Position numbers and translations under genes: made by a program. Shown one piece after another: positions 35,394 through 44,193 of a stretch of DNA of 45,020 nucleotides. How positions within the stretch are numbered: position 1 is the first letter of the stretch; each line of letters begins with the position of its first letter. Source of the DNA: Deltaproteobacteria bacterium (GTDB lineage: Bacteria; Desulfobacterota; Desulfobulbia; Desulfobulbales; Desulfurivibrionaceae). The stretch spans positions 1 to 45,020 of the forward strand of contig JAPLJH010000009.1 in NCBI GenBank assembly GCA_026388695.1. Reading direction: 5' to 3'. The notes under the pieces are model-generated. The model did no database searches and had not been told where the DNA came from. It worked only from the letters and a program-made list of their open reading frames with translations.

Positions 35394-36341
35394 ATGTTTT
35401 CCATCGGCACCCTCCACATCGACAACCCCTTTATCCTCGCGCCATTGGCCGGTTACAGCGACCTCGCTTTCCGTCTCCAGTGCCGGGAACATGGCGCCGC
35501 GCTCTGTTTTTCTGAGATGATCAGCTGCCACGGCCTCCATTACCGGCAGCAGAACACCCTGGACTTGCTCAGAACCGTACCGACTGAGCGTCCCGTGGCC
35601 ATGCAGCTTTTTGGCAGTGAGCCGGAGATCATGGGTGAAGCGGCGACCATCCTTTCTGAATACCCCATTGACTGCATCGACATCAACATGGGCTGCCCGG
35701 CAAGAAAGGTCATCAAAAAAGGGGCGGGCTGTTATCTCATGAAACTCCCCGTTTTGGCTGCAAAGATTATTCGGGCTGTGGTGCAAGGTTCTTCTCTGCC
35801 GGTGACGGTCAAATTCCGCTCCGGCTGGGACCACAAGGCCATTACCGCCTGCGACTTCGCTAAAATGGCCGAAGACAACGGGGCAGCCGCAATCACGGTC
35901 CATGCCCGGACCTGGAGCGACGGCTTCAGCGGCACTGCCGACTGGCAAATCATCAGCCAGGTGAAACAGTCGGTTACCATCCCGGTGATCGGCAACGGCG
36001 ATGTCCAATCCCACGCTGATGGATTGCGGATGCTGGCGGAAACCGGCTGCGACGGGGTAATGATCGGCCGGGCCGCCCTGGGTGCGCCCTGGATCTTCTC
36101 CGCCGATGCACCGGAAAACCCCTCCCTTGTCTTCCGACTCGCGGCCTTGAACCGCCACCTGGCCCTCATCGCAGAGCACCAGCCCGACACCCCGCCGTCC
36201 CAAATCAAAAACCACGCGGGCCGGTATTTCAAGGGGGTGGTGGGCGGGGCGGAAATCAGGCGACAGATATTCAACCAGACCTCCTATGCTGGCCTGCGGG
36301 AACTCATTGATGCTTTCGCCAATCCCACCGCAATAGCATAA
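35394..36341 (+). CDS. tRNA-dihydrouridine synthase, DusB-like
   Basis: A 315-residue FMN-dependent TIM-barrel enzyme. The N-terminus NPFILAPLAGYSDLAFR binds FMN, the catalytic Cys101 lies in DINMGCPARKV, and the FMN-phosphate site is in VIGNGDV and DGVMIGRAALGAPW. It reduces uridine to dihydrouridine in tRNA. The MGCPARKV motif resembles DusB, but I leave the subfamily open. It begins only 12 bases after the T-run of the tkt terminator and precedes the pilus cluster. Confidence 0.93.
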   Translation: MFSIGTLHIDNPFILAPLAGYSDLAFRLQCREHGAALCFSEMISCHGLHYRQQNTLDLLRTVPTERPVAMQLFGSEPEIMGEAATILSEYPIDCIDINMGCPARKVIKKGAGCYLMKLPVLAAKIIRAVVQGSSLPVTVKFRSGWDHKAITACDFAKMAEDNGAAAITVHARTWSDGFSGTADWQIISQVKQSVTIPVIGNGDVQSHADGLRMLAETGCDGVMIGRAALGAPWIFSADAPENPSLVFRLAALNRHLALIAEHQPDTPPSQIKNHAGRYFKGVVGGAEIRRQIFNQTSYAGLRELIDAFANPTAIA

Positions 36342-36469
36342 TATTCCGAGCTTCTTGCCCCAGCCTTACGTTGACGTAGCCAAGTCGTTTAGGTACACTG
36401 GCGTCAATCAAGCATCGACAGACCACGGATGCGCCATGGCTTGCCAGAAGATGCCGGAACCACACATAC

Positions 36470-39400
36470 ATGAACACACCGTCCCCCAGCACCAATCCTG
36501 AACGCTGCTCTCCTCCTCTGAGGCCCAGAAAATTGTTGGGCGGACTGCTACTGTTCGCCATTACCCTGTTGTTTGCCCAATCGTCCTTTGCTGCTGTCGC
36601 CTTTCGCGCTGCCACCTCCGCCAGCGCCAGTGGTGGAGTTTCCGTTATCACCCATGTGGCCACCGGCTCCACAGCCAATGCGGCAAATGGCGATGTCACA
36701 CCAACCTTGCCTGCCGGTATTCAGTCCGGTGATTTGTTGCTTTGCCTGGTGGAATCCCATGACACAGTGCAGCCCAGTGCCCCATCGGGATGGTCTTCCG
36801 TTTATTCCCTTACGGGCACAGCCCATCGCGCTTCGCTGTTTTACAAGATCGCCAACACACCGGAATCAAACCCCCTTATTACCCACAGCGGCGGGAATAG
36901 CATTATCGCCCAATGCTCGGCCTTCCGTGGGATAAATCAGGCCATCCCCTTTGACGTGGTCTACACCAACACCAATGCCCAATACACAGCCTCAGGCTTA
37001 CAGATCAACACCGGAACCCTGACCACCCTTACTCAAGGAAGCCTGCCGCTTTTTGCCGCCCACATCAACAACAATCCAAGCAACCTGTCAGTGACAACCA
37101 CCGGCGGGTTAACTTGGTCGCAGTCCTTTTATTCGCGGACCGGTAGTGGATTAGACTCAGGAATAGGTCTTTTTTACGCAGCCCAACCAGCACCTGGAGC
37201 CATCGGGCCATTACAAGCCACAGCCAACAACCAGCCAGGAGAAAGCCACGGCGTACTGCTGGCTCTCAGGCCTGCCGCGCCAAATACCCTGACCATCAGC
37301 ACACCAACAGGGACGATTACCAACGATGCAATGATCGCCACCATCGCCATCCGGCCATGCAGCAACACCAGCGGCGGGGCCTGCACCACCACTCTTACCG
37401 CACCTGCCGGATGGACTCAGGTGCGGGGAATCGACACCCCTACCGGCGGTGGCACAGGCGGCTACGGCAGCCGTCACTTCGTATACCGCCGCACCGGCAC
37501 AGCTCCAGAGCCAGCAAACTATACCTGGAGCATAGGCGGAAACCCGGCTCACGCTGGCGCGGTAGGCGGTATTCTGAGCTTTTCGGGAGTGGACCCCACC
37601 AATCCTGTTGTTGCCGAGGCCGGACAAACAACAGCAAACGCCTACACCCACACCGCCCCGAGCATCGACACCGGCACGGTCACCGGCACCATGCTGGTCA
37701 GCTCCCACTCTTCAAACTCTTCCGGAACCTGGACGCCGCCACCGCCTCCTCCCACTGGAATGACAGAAAGAATCGACATTCCCTCCCTCGCGGTTCCAGA
37801 CGTTCTGGGCATTTCCATCGAGACCAACACCGAATTACGTACAGCATCGGGAGTAACCGGCACACGCACAGCAACCATTTCCAATCCGCCGACCAGCGAT
37901 ACCGGCGCAGCTCACATGCTGGCCTTACGACCCACCATTATCGCTGCACTGGACCACTTCACTCTCACCGTCGGCGGCTCTGCCTCCACCTGCACCCCGC
38001 AAACAGTGACCATTACCGCTTATGACGCATCAAACATCATACTTAAAAGCTACACAGGCACAGTAAGCATCACTACCTCCACCAATCATGGCGACTGGTC
38101 GGACACGGTCATGCCCACCACTCTCAACAATGGAACCATCGATGATGGCGCGGCAACCTACGCCTTTGTCGGCGGTGACTCTGGCACTAAAGAACTCCAA
38201 CTGACCAATGATCATGCGGACAATCTGACCATCACCGTTCAGGACGGCACCGCAACTGCCACCTCGGCTACAGTGACCTTCAGCGATAATGCCTTCGTCA
38301 TCACCCCCACCACATCAACAGGCGGCGTGGCCAACAGCACCGAACTCGTAGCCGGACGGAATCACAATTTCAAGATCGAGATGTGGCGAAAAAATCCAGG
38401 GGGGAATTGCAACATTGCCTCAGGCTACAATGGAACAAAAAATCTCGATGGCTGGATTACCCGCGATACGCTGGACCCTAATGGCACCGCACCCACCATT
38501 GGAGCAGTAAGCCTGCCTTCCAGCGCACCAGCGGTGAGTGCCGCTTCGAACAACCTTACCAATATTAACTTCACCAATGGCACGGCAACTATCACCATAT
38601 CCACAACCGATGTGGGCAAGTACATGCTCAATCTACGCGACGACACCCGCTCCTTTGCTGGGGCAACGAATATTGGCGGAGCCTCGGATGTCCTCATCGT
38701 CCGGCCCTTTGGCCTTGGCTTTACGAACATCAACAAAAGCGGCACCAGTAATCCCGGCGGCACAGCCTCCAGCGGCAATGCCTTTGTGGCTGCGGGAGAC
38801 ACCTTCTCCGCCACAGTCGGCGGCTATCTCTGGGCCTTAGCCGATGACACGCTCAACGACGGCATCCCGGATGCCGGAGCAACCATTACCGACAACGGCC
38901 TGACCCCAAGTTTTGCTTATAGCACGGCACTTGTGTCGGCGATCCACACGCCAGCAAGCGGATCAAGCGGGACACTCAGCGGCACCACCACAATTCCCCA
39001 AGCAAATTTTTCAGGCGGCAAAACAACGATAAGCGATCTCGCTTGGAATCAGGTGGGCAGCCTGTATCTGGATGCCACCACTACAAGCTACCTTGGCGTT
39101 GTCGGAGTGAACGTAACTGGCCGCAGTTCGTCCATTGGCCGGGTCTATCCCCATCATTTCTCCGTGGCTTCCAGCAGCGTCACCGCAGCCTGCAACGGCT
39201 TCACCTACATGGACCAGCCTAAGCTACAAATTGCCTATACCCTGCAAGCCGAAAAACTTGGCAACGGAGTAACCAGCAACTACGATAACAACACGCTTGG
39301 CTATACCCTGGTTGCCACGCCTGCATTGGCGGCGGAAAACAACAATGCAGGCGTCAATCTCGCCAGCCGCATTATTACCAGCAGCAGCCCAAAATGGACG

Positions 39401-40144
39401 ACCGGACAGTATATTTTTAACGATTCAAGCGCCAAATTCGTACGCGCCACCCCACCCGCCCCCGATGGGCCCTATGACATCTTGCAACTCGGAGTAAACA
39501 CCAGCGGCGGCGATGCGGTCTTAATCCAAAATCTGGACATGCGCGCTACCACAACAGGCAACTGCACAACCATCCCCAACTGCGATGCCAAACAACTCGG
39601 GACCGCCACAAAAATGCGCTATGGGAGATTACGACCGCTCAACGCCTATGGCCCGGAAACAGGGACCATCATCATGCCGGTACACATGGAGTACTACACT
39701 GGCACAGCCTTCGTCCGCAATGTATTGGACAATAATTGCACTACCCTCTCATCTCCGGCTGACTGTACAGTTGGGACAGGCAACTACACACTCTTCAATA
39801 CCGTAGGAAGCACTCCGGCCTGCACGATTGTCATCGGCACTGGTACTGCCACAACCACTCTCTCGGTTATTAAGACCCAATCCACCGACCTAAGTCCAGG
39901 CATTGCCAAGGAGGGCATCGCCAAACTGTCTTTCACCCCGACAACTCCCCCAGCTCCACCGGCGGGGAAAACCAATACTGGTTATGCCGACCTGACCGCG
40001 CTGATCACTTCTTCCCTGCCCTGGCTGCTCTACGAATGGGACGGCCTGCACACCACTTACAATGAAAACCCCGCCGGTCGAGCCAACTTCGGCATCTATC
40101 GCGGCAACGACCGAATCATCAACTGGCGGGAGATCATTCGCTGA
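36470..40144 (+). CDS. MshQ-like large surface protein (DUF6701)
   Basis: A 1224-residue secreted protein. A signal peptide (LLGGLLLFAITLLFAQSSFA) is followed by two related beta-domains: one around residues 70-260 (GDLLLCLVESHD...SLFYKIANT) and one around 270-480 (CTTTLTAPAGWTQV...HFVYRRTG). Ig-like repeats follow (FTLTVGGSASTCTPQTVTITAYD). The C-terminal third (FSVASSSVTAACNGFTYMDQP to the end PWLLYEWDG...FGIYRGNDRIINWREI) is the DUF6701/MshQ region. MshQ is the largest protein of MSHA pilus loci and probably sits at the pilus base or tip or acts as an adhesin. Here it is the first gene of the pilus set, whereas it is last in Vibrio-type loci. No clear ribosome-binding site precedes ATG 36470. 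Confidence 0.8.
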   Translation: MNTPSPSTNPERCSPPLRPRKLLGGLLLFAITLLFAQSSFAAVAFRAATSASASGGVSVITHVATGSTANAANGDVTPTLPAGIQSGDLLLCLVESHDTVQPSAPSGWSSVYSLTGTAHRASLFYKIANTPESNPLITHSGGNSIIAQCSAFRGINQAIPFDVVYTNTNAQYTASGLQINTGTLTTLTQGSLPLFAAHINNNPSNLSVTTTGGLTWSQSFYSRTGSGLDSGIGLFYAAQPAPGAIGPLQATANNQPGESHGVLLALRPAAPNTLTISTPTGTITNDAMIATIAIRPCSNTSGGACTTTLTAPAGWTQVRGIDTPTGGGTGGYGSRHFVYRRTGTAPEPANYTWSIGGNPAHAGAVGGILSFSGVDPTNPVVAEAGQTTANAYTHTAPSIDTGTVTGTMLVSSHSSNSSGTWTPPPPPPTGMTERIDIPSLAVPDVLGISIETNTELRTASGVTGTRTATISNPPTSDTGAAHMLALRPTIIAALDHFTLTVGGSASTCTPQTVTITAYDASNIILKSYTGTVSITTSTNHGDWSDTVMPTTLNNGTIDDGAATYAFVGGDSGTKELQLTNDHADNLTITVQDGTATATSATVTFSDNAFVITPTTSTGGVANSTELVAGRNHNFKIEMWRKNPGGNCNIASGYNGTKNLDGWITRDTLDPNGTAPTIGAVSLPSSAPAVSAASNNLTNINFTNGTATITISTTDVGKYMLNLRDDTRSFAGATNIGGASDVLIVRPFGLGFTNINKSGTSNPGGTASSGNAFVAAGDTFSATVGGYLWALADDTLNDGIPDAGATITDNGLTPSFAYSTALVSAIHTPASGSSGTLSGTTTIPQANFSGGKTTISDLAWNQVGSLYLDATTTSYLGVVGVNVTGRSSSIGRVYPHHFSVASSSVTAACNGFTYMDQPKLQIAYTLQAEKLGNGVTSNYDNNTLGYTLVATPALAAENNNAGVNLASRIITSSSPKWTTGQYIFNDSSAKFVRATPPAPDGPYDILQLGVNTSGGDAVLIQNLDMRATTTGNCTTIPNCDAKQLGTATKMRYGRLRPLNAYGPETGTIIMPVHMEYYTGTAFVRNVLDNNCTTLSSPADCTVGTGNYTLFNTVGSTPACTIVIGTGTATTTLSVIKTQSTDLSPGIAKEGIAKLSFTPTTPPAPPAGKTNTGYADLTALITSSLPWLLYEWDGLHTTYNENPAGRANFGIYRGNDRIINWREIIR

Positions 40145-40147
40145 GCC

Positions 40148-40678
40148 ATGACCATGATCCCTTGCCCATACAGAACAAGCCGACAACACGGCTTCACCCT
40201 GATCGAACTGGTCATGATCATTGTCATTCTCGGCATCTTGTCCGCCGTGGCCTATGAGCGTTGGCCCGTGGGCATGGAGGAAGCGGCGGCGGTAAAGGAA
40301 TTCAAGCGAGCGGTGCGCTATGCTCAGCACAAGGCCATGACCCGGCAGTTCACCACTGCGGCGGCAGCTTGGGGGATAACCGTTTCAGCAAACCGCTATA
40401 CTGTCCAACGGAAGAACGCCAACTGCCTGCTTCCTGCCGATGCCGCAGACCGAGATAAATGCGCGGAAGAAACATACCAAACCCGGGCGCTGAATGACAA
40501 AAGCAACACTTCCATCACCGGCCCCACCCTCTCGGTCTGGTTCAATGGCCTGGGAGAACCCATCGATCCGGCGGGCGCCCCCTTATTACCACCCTTACCA
40601 GATATAACTTTTACCATCAAAGCGGATGGCAGCGGCACGCCCATCAATGTCCATCTGCGCACCGGATATGTGGAGTAG
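40148..40678 (+). CDS. Minor pilin, GspH/MshC-like
   Basis: A 176-residue prepilin with a class III signal peptide: a leader ending in Gly, then FTLIELVMIIVILGILSAVAY with Glu5 for assembly. The globular part has the paired Cys (NCLLPADAADRDKC) of minor pilins. The start lies three bases after the MshQ-like stop, so the two are coupled. The leader should be removed and the new N-terminus methylated by a prepilin peptidase not in this window. MshC is suggested by position before an MshD-like gene. Confidence 0.85.
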   Translation: MTMIPCPYRTSRQHGFTLIELVMIIVILGILSAVAYERWPVGMEEAAAVKEFKRAVRYAQHKAMTRQFTTAAAAWGITVSANRYTVQRKNANCLLPADAADRDKCAEETYQTRALNDKSNTSITGPTLSVWFNGLGEPIDPAGAPLLPPLPDITFTIKADGSGTPINVHLRTGYVE

Positions 40679-40679
40679 C

Positions 40680-41309
40680 ATGAAACACGACGCATACACA
40701 CCTGCCGCGAACCGCGGCTTCACCCTGATCGAGATTGTCATCACCATCGTCATTCTCGGCGCGGTTGCCGGAATCCTAGTGCCGTTCTTCAACGCCATCG
40801 TCCACAGCCCCGATCCGGTGATCCGGGAACGGGCCATCTCCCTGGGACAGGCCATGATGGATGAGATCATGGCTAAACGCTGGGATGAAAATACCCCCAT
40901 GGGTGGAGGACCAATTTGCACAGGAGAAAGCCCCACCTTGGTGGCAAGACCAAAGCTCATCGATCCCACCTGTGCCATAACCGCAACACTACAACCGGCA
41001 CCGCCGCCCGCACACTTCATCCCGGAAGAAGCTACCCGCCAAGACTACGATGATGTGGACGATTACGATGGGTTGAGCGAGCCAGTGGCCGGAAAATTCT
41101 ATGACCAGAACGGTAATCCATTTACTTTACCCCTCGGGTATACACGAACAGTATCGGTGCGCTATATTTCCAGCAATGCCAACCCCATCGACCAGAACAC
41201 CACAGCAGCATCCCCAGGAACCACCACCGACACTAAACGGGTGGTAGTGACTATCACCTCGCCCCTCGGGGAGGTTTTTAATTTTGTGGCCGTAGCCTGC
41301 AATATCTAG
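40680..41309 (+). CDS. Minor pilin, MshD-like
   Basis: A 209-residue prepilin with cleavage site NRG/FTLIEIVITIVILGAVAGI. MshD traits are the conserved LGQAMMDEIMAKRW after the helix and the YDDVDDYDGLSE stretch. The start ATG 40680 is preceded by GGAG and overlaps the end of the previous gene closely (two bases apart); the longer frame from 40626 lies inside that gene. It is predicted to join the pilus-tip or initiation complex of minor pilins. Confidence 0.85.
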   Translation: MKHDAYTPAANRGFTLIEIVITIVILGAVAGILVPFFNAIVHSPDPVIRERAISLGQAMMDEIMAKRWDENTPMGGGPICTGESPTLVARPKLIDPTCAITATLQPAPPPAHFIPEEATRQDYDDVDDYDGLSEPVAGKFYDQNGNPFTLPLGYTRTVSVRYISSNANPIDQNTTAASPGTTTDTKRVVVTITSPLGEVFNFVAVACNI

Positions 41310-41325
41310 GATAAGAACAACGACC

Positions 41326-42162
41326 ATGACCCAACGCGAAAAAAGAAAAAACGGCTTCACCCTAATCGAGTTGATCATCGTCATCGTGCTACTCGGCATC
41401 GTCGGCGCCATGGGGGCCGGGTTCATCAGCTCGGCGTTCAAGGGCTTCTTTGACACCGATGCCCGCATGGAGATGTACGAGGAAGGAAAGACTGCCTTGG
41501 TGCGGATGGAACGGGAGATACATATTGCGGTACCCAATGCGGTTGATGTCTCAATCGCCGGAGACACTATCAGCTTCGGGGTAATTGATGAAACCGCCAT
41601 GACCGGGGTCTTTGGCCAGTACATGGAAGAGCATCCCACCGACACAAAGACCATCACCGACCAGACCGCTCCGTTGCCGGTCATCAACCCACAATATCCT
41701 ATTTTACATACCCTGATTTCGATCTACAACACAACATGGGAAGACTTTGCCGTTACTGCTAACAACCGGGTCTACAACATCATCACCCCCGCAATTCCCC
41801 CCCTTGATCCCAAGACCATGACTCTGGACCGTAATATCGGTCCGGCCTCGCCGTATGGCCGCTATTACGCCGTCCGTCCCGAGGCGGTGCGCTTCTCCGT
41901 GGCCAACGGAGTTCTGTCCCGGTCCACGGCTACAGTGACGGCAGGAAGCAATCTCGGTGGTTTTGGTGGCGCACAAACATTGGCCCAACATGTCCAACAG
42001 GCAATAGACCCAATAACAAGTAACCCAATCCACTATTTCACCTACGAACCCGGAACCTCAGCCCGGAACAGCGTGGTGGTCATCCATTTCGCTATCCACC
42101 GAACCGAGACCGACGAAACCGTAAACTTCCACAAGGAGATACAGATCCGCAATGTGCCCTGA
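41326..42162 (+). CDS. Minor pilin, MshO-like
   Basis: A 278-residue prepilin with cleavage site KNG/FTLIELIIVIVLLGIVGAMGAGFI. The following FDTDARMEMYEEGKTALVRMEREI matches MshO/PilW-type minor pilins. The C-terminus is beta-rich (VVVIHFAIHRTETDETVNFHKE). Its end overlaps the start of the next gene by 11 bases. Position and size fit MshO. Confidence 0.85.
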   Translation: MTQREKRKNGFTLIELIIVIVLLGIVGAMGAGFISSAFKGFFDTDARMEMYEEGKTALVRMEREIHIAVPNAVDVSIAGDTISFGVIDETAMTGVFGQYMEEHPTDTKTITDQTAPLPVINPQYPILHTLISIYNTTWEDFAVTANNRVYNIITPAIPPLDPKTMTLDRNIGPASPYGRYYAVRPEAVRFSVANGVLSRSTATVTAGSNLGGFGGAQTLAQHVQQAIDPITSNPIHYFTYEPGTSARNSVVVIHFAIHRTETDETVNFHKEIQIRNVP

Positions 42163-42568
42163 GTATCTCGCCCCCCTTGCCAACCGGCGCGGCATCGCCC
42201 TGATCACTGCGGTGTTCGCCATTGTCATCCTCGCCCTGTTTGGGCTATTGATCGCCCGGTACACCGTGACCACCCAGATGTCGTCGGCAGAGGACTATCT
42301 CTGGGCTCAGGCCCTGTACAGCGCCGAGTCCACCATGCGACTGAATATCCTTCGCAACGATGGCGGAGGAAAGGCGGGGGGAGTAACTCCCCTTCCAGCA
42401 CTGCTGCATCCAACCGTGGGTCAGATCCCAACAACAATTGTCGTCGACGACTTCACCCTTACAACTAAACCGGCAACCATCCAGGTCCAAGCCCAATACG
42501 GCACAAATGTCAGCCCTACAAATGTCAGCCGTACGGTGGAAGCGAAGTATCTCCTGTCTCAGCCATAA
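42152..42568 (+). CDS. MshP/PilX-like minor pilin
   Basis: A 138-residue protein with a short leader ending ANRRG, then IALITAVFAIVILALFGLL. It lacks the Phe1 and Glu5 of normal pilins (Thr in the Glu5 position), as MshP and PilX-type proteins often do. The conserved WAQALYSAESTMRLNIL follows. AAGGAG lies upstream within mshO-like. It is the last gene of the minor pilin block; a 324-base gap follows. Confidence 0.8.
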   Translation: MCPEYLAPLANRRGIALITAVFAIVILALFGLLIARYTVTTQMSSAEDYLWAQALYSAESTMRLNILRNDGGGKAGGVTPLPALLHPTVGQIPTTIVVDDFTLTTKPATIQVQAQYGTNVSPTNVSRTVEAKYLLSQP

Positions 42569-42892
42569 TTCCCCCTTTTTCGCTTCTCTCTCCTACCCCC
42601 TTCCCAGAAAAATACCGAGTCCTCCGTATTGCCAGTAGTTTTTCGCCATGATAATTACTCCCAAATCGCTCCTAACCATTTAAAAATATTGTTTTTTTAT
42701 TGAAAAAAAATCCATACCCCACCCCATTCGCCCAGGAAAACCATGGTTTTGTGTTATTTTTTCCTAATAAAACAATATGTTATTTCTTTGATGTCAGAAA
42801 AATATATGCTACAAAGAGATGATTTCTTTGTAAAAAGTCGACGGGAAGCGATGTTGTACCTGAACAGACACCATGGAACAGGAGGTTTTCCA
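42569..42892. other. AT-rich leader region before the pilin gene
   Basis: A 324-base stretch that is far more AT-rich than its neighbours (runs of T and A around 42680-42790). It should contain the promoter of the pilin gene and a long untranslated leader. I find no clear sigma-54 or sigma-70 box. An in-frame ATG at 42743 would extend the pilin upstream, but that extension has no pilin character. Confidence 0.45.
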
Positions 42893-43489
42893 TTGCTTAG
42901 GCTTAACGACAAAGGCTTTACCCTCATCGAGCTCATCATCGTCATCATTCTCCTCGGGCTCATTTCCGCCACGGCGATCCCCTACTATCTCAACATCCAA
43001 AAAGAAGCGAAGATCGCCGTGGTCAAAGGCGAGCTTGCCGCCATCCGGGGCGGGCTGGAACTGGCCCACGCCAAGATACTAGCCTCCTCGATCAACACCG
43101 GACCCGACGGCACTAATCCGGACTGGCCCACCCTGGAAGAGCTGCAATTCAACGAGCTGCGCCTCAGCACCCGCCCTGCCGCCTTAAAGGGCCTGCGCAT
43201 CGTCCGCAGCGATTTTTACTCCACCGAACAGAACAAGGCCCTACCGCTCTGCAACCTGCCGGACCAGACTGCGGGCATGTCCGCCAGCCCATCCGGCGTT
43301 TCCGCAAAGGCCATGGCCGATGTGCTGATAAACCCCAGACGGGCGGATGAATCCACCGGCTGGGCCTACTATCCGGGCAATGAGCGCGACACCAATGGCC
43401 GGGGGGTTGACGCCATCTTCTATGTGAACGATGACCGGCCACTCACCGACAATGTGGATTCCGCCGACAGACGACCTTCTGAGTGGTAA
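42893..43489 (+). CDS. Type IV pilin, MshA/MshB-like, TTG start
   Basis: A 198-residue prepilin. I place the start at TTG 42893, because AGGAGG (42880-42885) lies seven bases upstream and gives a seven-residue leader M-LRLNDKG before FTLIELIIVIILLGLISATAIPYY. The longer frame from 42743 would give an implausible 57-residue leader. The long N-terminal helix continues with KEAKIAVVKGELAAIRGGLELA. The mature domain has no clear C-terminal disulfide loop. It is probably the major or second pilin of the cluster; its AT-rich leader suggests separate, higher expression. Confidence 0.85.
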   Translation: MLRLNDKGFTLIELIIVIILLGLISATAIPYYLNIQKEAKIAVVKGELAAIRGGLELAHAKILASSINTGPDGTNPDWPTLEELQFNELRLSTRPAALKGLRIVRSDFYSTEQNKALPLCNLPDQTAGMSASPSGVSAKAMADVLINPRRADESTGWAYYPGNERDTNGRGVDAIFYVNDDRPLTDNVDSADRRPSEW

Positions 43490-43496
43490 GGGACGC

Positions 43497-44168
43497 GTGA
43501 GCAGACTCTACAACACCCTGGAAAAGATCCGCATCGGTGAACCGGGCGGCTTTTCCAAAAAGAAACCAGCTCCTGCCAAGGGCCTTGGCCCAAACGTGGA
43601 CCCGAGCAAGAAGCGCCGGATTGTTCTGCTGGGAGCCTCTGCCCTGCTGGCTTTGGCCCTGGTCATCTTTTTTAGCGGACCAAGGCACAAGGATGCCAAG
43701 CCGCCGGTCGCCACTGACGCTGCTGCTCCGGCGCGGATATCGGATCAGCCCGCAGAGCCAGCCCCCCAATCCGTTAACTCCCAGACGCTGCCTCAGACGC
43801 CCCCGGCTTCGCCCATAGCAGCACCGACAGGAACAGGCGCCGAACTGTACCAGCAGCTCAATAACACGGGTATTGCCCTGATTCAGGAGAATCAGCACTG
43901 GCGGGGAATCTACTTGCTCGAACAGGCCCGCAAGCAACAGCCGGAAAGGCCGGAGGCCCTGATCAACATGGCGGTGGCCCTGGCGGAACTGGGGCTGCGC
44001 GCCCCGGCCAAAAGGCTTTTCAGCGAGGCCCACGCCCTGGCGCCAAACCACCCCCTGCTCCGCCAGAACCTCGACCTCCTGGGGCAGGCGGATTTTTTTG
44101 ACTCCCAATGGCTCTCTTCCCTGACCGCAGGCCAGATCCAGCCTGGGCAGGCAACGAAACCGCAATGA
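43497..44168 (+). CDS. Membrane-anchored TPR protein, MshN-like
   Basis: A 223-residue protein beginning at GTG 43497, preceded by AAGGGA and seven bases after the pilin stop. A cytoplasmic basic N-terminus (KKKPAPAK) is followed by one transmembrane segment (about residues 42-60, RIVLLGASALLALALVIFF). A Pro/Ala-rich linker leads to TPR helices (LYQQLNNTGIALIQENQHW, EALINMAVALAELGLRAPAKRLF). This layout matches MshN of MSHA loci, a biogenesis protein of unknown detail. It could also be another TPR pilus-assembly factor. Confidence 0.65.
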   Translation: MSRLYNTLEKIRIGEPGGFSKKKPAPAKGLGPNVDPSKKRRIVLLGASALLALALVIFFSGPRHKDAKPPVATDAAAPARISDQPAEPAPQSVNSQTLPQTPPASPIAAPTGTGAELYQQLNNTGIALIQENQHWRGIYLLEQARKQQPERPEALINMAVALAELGLRAPAKRLFSEAHALAPNHPLLRQNLDLLGQADFFDSQWLSSLTAGQIQPGQATKPQ

Positions 44169-44193
44169 CCAAGCGAACGGAACCATCCTTTTT

